This document shows positions 14,460 to 15,462 of a stretch of 15,462 bases of DNA, one piece after another. The DNA comes from an uncultured Planctomycetaceae bacterium (GTDB taxonomy: Bacteria > Planctomycetota > Planctomycetia > Planctomycetales > Planctomycetaceae), in the NCBI GenBank assembly GCA_903921605.1, contig CAIXQV010001251.1:1-15462 (forward strand), read 5' to 3'. A program made the position numbers and the translations under genes. Numbering within the stretch: the first letter of the stretch is position 1; every line of letters begins with the position of its first letter. Under the pieces are notes generated by a model, which worked only from the letters and a program-made list of their open reading frames with translations, was not told the origin of the DNA and did not search any database.

Positions 14460-14485
14460 AAAAAAACAGGGATGGACAAGCCCTG
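14460..14485 (-). terminator. Weak terminator-like hairpin before small terminase
   Basis: On the minus strand CAGGG (14485-14481) and CCCTG (14471-14467) form a five-base stem, extendable by one G-T pair, with a 9-nt loop. Seven T follow directly (14466-14460). The shape is that of a Rho-independent terminator, but the stem is short. It lies between the small beta-protein genes and the small terminase, so it could separate two transcription units or be an anti-termination target. Confidence 0.4.
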
Positions 14486-14530
14486 CGCGGCACGCTTCAA
14501 CCCCCGGAGGACCCGCTAATTCCTCCCGGC

Positions 14531-14611
14531 TCCATATAACCGCGCCATATGTGGACTCCATATAGATTTTGGATATGGGTTTGTCATATGGGCCCGCTGT
14601 CATATGCTTGT
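14531..14611. repeat. Array of six CATATG-like motifs, 13-bp period
   Basis: CATATA/CATATG/GATATG cores begin at 14533, 14546, 14559, 14572, 14585 and 14601. Five are spaced exactly 13 bases apart and the sixth 16 bases away. Four copies match the core CATATR with C-C or T-C before it, and two are variants. The array is non-coding and lies 107-190 bases upstream of the small terminase start. Phage terminases of this type bind repeated sites near cos, as lambda gpNu1 does at R1-R3 of cosB, and this is the most likely role; activator or repressor binding is an alternative. Function is inferred, the periodicity is plain. Confidence 0.75.
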
Positions 14612-14629
14612 CTACGTTTTGAGAACAGA

Positions 14630-14980
14630 TCAAAGCACCTTCACTCGCAGAGTGGCCTGCTCTGTGCCTGCTGATGTCGTGAATGTGAACGTCAGGGTTG
14701 CTGTGTATTCATCATCTTCAATGCCTGCAGTCCCCGCTGCCATTGTCCACTTGATCCCTGTGTTCGCCTCGATCGTGAGTGCGTTTCCATGCTGATCGTA
14801 ATCGCTCGTTTCCGTGGAGATAATGGAGATCGTCGACATCGTCAACAGTGCGTCATCAGCAGTGATTCCGCTTGCGGCCGTGATGGTTCGGCCCTTGATT
14901 GCTTCCCCAAGATCGTAGTAATAAATCTTGGTTTCGCCTGTTCGATGTAGCAGGATGTCTTGTGTTGAACAGCACGTCAT
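14630..14980 (-). CDS. Small beta-sandwich/Ig-like phage protein (116 aa)
   Basis: The product is Thr/Ser/Ala-rich and strand-forming, with TITAASGITADDALLTMS and a C-terminal ATLTFTFTTSAGTEQATLRV. The final run of alternating hydrophobic residues resembles Ig-like or fibre beta sandwiches used on phage surfaces. ATG 14980 has GGGGA five bases upstream and overlaps the previous stop by ATGA. It has no membrane or signal segment. It is probably a virion surface, fibre or head-decoration protein; placement before the terminase genes is less usual. Confidence 0.7.
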   Translation of the reverse strand: MTCCSTQDILLHRTGETKIYYYDLGEAIKGRTITAASGITADDALLTMSTISIISTETSDYDQHGNALTIEANTGIKWTMAAGTAGIEDDEYTATLTFTFTTSAGTEQATLRVKVL

Positions 14981-15192
14981 TGTCTTCCCCTTGCCACTGC
15001 GGTTCTGCTTCTAAATTCCGCGATGCCTGTTCTTGATCTTGTTTCTGTTGTCGCCGTTCTGCTCCGGAAGTCTGCGACCGATGTTCCTGCAGAAATCTCC
15101 GTTGCAGCCGCATCCGCCCCAGCCAAGCCCCACGTCCGAAACGCAAAGTTCTGAAACGCCCATCCCCGTTGCGAGTATCTTCCTTGGCTCAT
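14977..15192 (-). CDS. Small repeat protein with three 9-residue units
   Basis: The 71-residue product carries the pentad FRSRT/TRSRT/FRSRT at residues 42, 51 and 60, an exact 9-residue period, followed by a basic end. The first half is aromatic (GWAFQNFAFRTWGLAG). Such short-period repeats suggest an elongated beta or trimeric fibre segment. It is coupled to its neighbours by four-base ATGA overlaps on both sides, so it belongs to a structural operon. I cannot name a family. Confidence 0.62.
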   Translation of the reverse strand: MSQGRYSQRGWAFQNFAFRTWGLAGADAAATEISAGTSVADFRSRTATTETRSRTGIAEFRSRTAVARGRQ

Positions 15193-15462
15193 GACTTAGT
15201 CAGCGTCGGCGCTGTCCTTGTTCCGGTGCTTGTCTGCCCCGCCATGTCCACCGTAAAGGTAGACCCGAACACCGTGATTGCGTAAGTCTCACTGGCTGTC
15301 TGCGGATCGGCACAAGCCCCGGCCAGAACTGCCAGCAGATATCCAGATGCGTTTTCAATGTTGGTGATTTTACCTGACTCCGTAGCCAATGCCGCAGCCG
15401 TTGCCAAGCCAGACTGGATCTCCGTGACAGCATCAGTCGCCAATGCCGAGGCCGTAATTGCA
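15189..15462 (-). CDS. C-terminal part of a repetitive tail-fibre/surface-like protein
   Basis: The frame is open from the right window edge to the stop at 15191-15189. A TTG codon at 15443 is in frame, but coding appears to continue upstream of it, so the gene is probably cut by the window. The visible part has an Ala/Thr-rich helical repeat (ALATDAVTEIQSGLATAAAL), a hydrophobic helix and a beta-rich end (ETYAITVFGSTFTVDMAGQ). This is a common pattern for phage fibre or appendage proteins, though no family is certain. It overlaps the next gene by four bases. Confidence 0.6.
   Translation of the reverse strand, partial: AITASALATDAVTEIQSGLATAAALATESGKITNIENASGYLLAVLAGACADPQTASETYAITVFGSTFTVDMAGQTSTGTRTAPTLTKS

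Noticed and set aside
14531..14611. The repeat array as a CRISPR array
   Set aside because: Units are only 13 bp with a 6-bp core, spacers are too short, and no cas genes are near.
14433..14633. A 66-residue minus-strand open frame across the CATATG array
   Set aside because: It has no ribosome binding site, no recognisable protein character, and the 13-bp period is not a multiple of three, so the array is not shaped as coding sequence.

Overview
The window is a contiguous piece of a tailed-phage (siphovirus-like) virion-assembly region, either a prophage or a free phage. Almost every gene is on the minus strand, so the gene order runs from right to left. The recognisable proteins mix lineages: a GpA-type large terminase with a Nu1-like small subunit, a gpW-like head-tail joiner, a lambda-type portal, an HK97/S78-like prohead protease fused to a scaffold, and a Mu gpT-type major capsid protein. 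A non-contractile tail set follows: head-tail connectors, tail terminator, tube, assembly chaperones, a short tape measure and the start of the tail-tip genes. I see no integrase, lysis, replication or repressor gene and no tRNA, so the host is uncertain. The protein style and several starts without a clear Shine-Dalgarno make me lean to a planctomycete-like bacterium, but that is only inference.

Layout, in the direction of transcription. 15462-14630: three small overlapping genes for beta-rich or repetitive, probably virion-associated proteins. 14629-14425: a non-coding stretch with six CATATG-like motifs (five at a 13-bp period, the sixth 16 bp away) and a weak terminator-like hairpin. This is where a packaging site or late regulatory region would be expected. 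14424-11770: small terminase, large terminase and a small zinc-ribbon protein. 11583-11768: a single plus-strand gene for a membrane-anchored zinc-ribbon protein, convergent with the previous gene and divergent from the next. 11520-6931: gpW-like joiner, portal, protease/scaffold with a probable nested scaffold start, decoration-like protein and major capsid protein, followed by a strong hairpin. 6824-4544: connector and completion genes, including a gp10-like function split between two frames and carrying an extremely basic insert. 4541-3680: a cement-like beta protein and the tail tube. 3666-3026: the tail assembly chaperone pair, made by a programmed -1 frameshift (GGGAAAC followed 5 nt later by a 9-bp stem). 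3026-1: tape measure and tail-tip genes, running off the left edge.

The genes are tightly packed, with many ATGA, GTGA, TAATG and TGATG stop/start overlaps, so translational coupling is the main visible regulatory theme. The best new-looking items are the CATATG array in front of the terminase genes, the complete chaperone frameshift signal, the nested scaffold start, the split and internally duplicated basic gp10-like protein, and the inverted zinc-ribbon membrane gene inside the head module.
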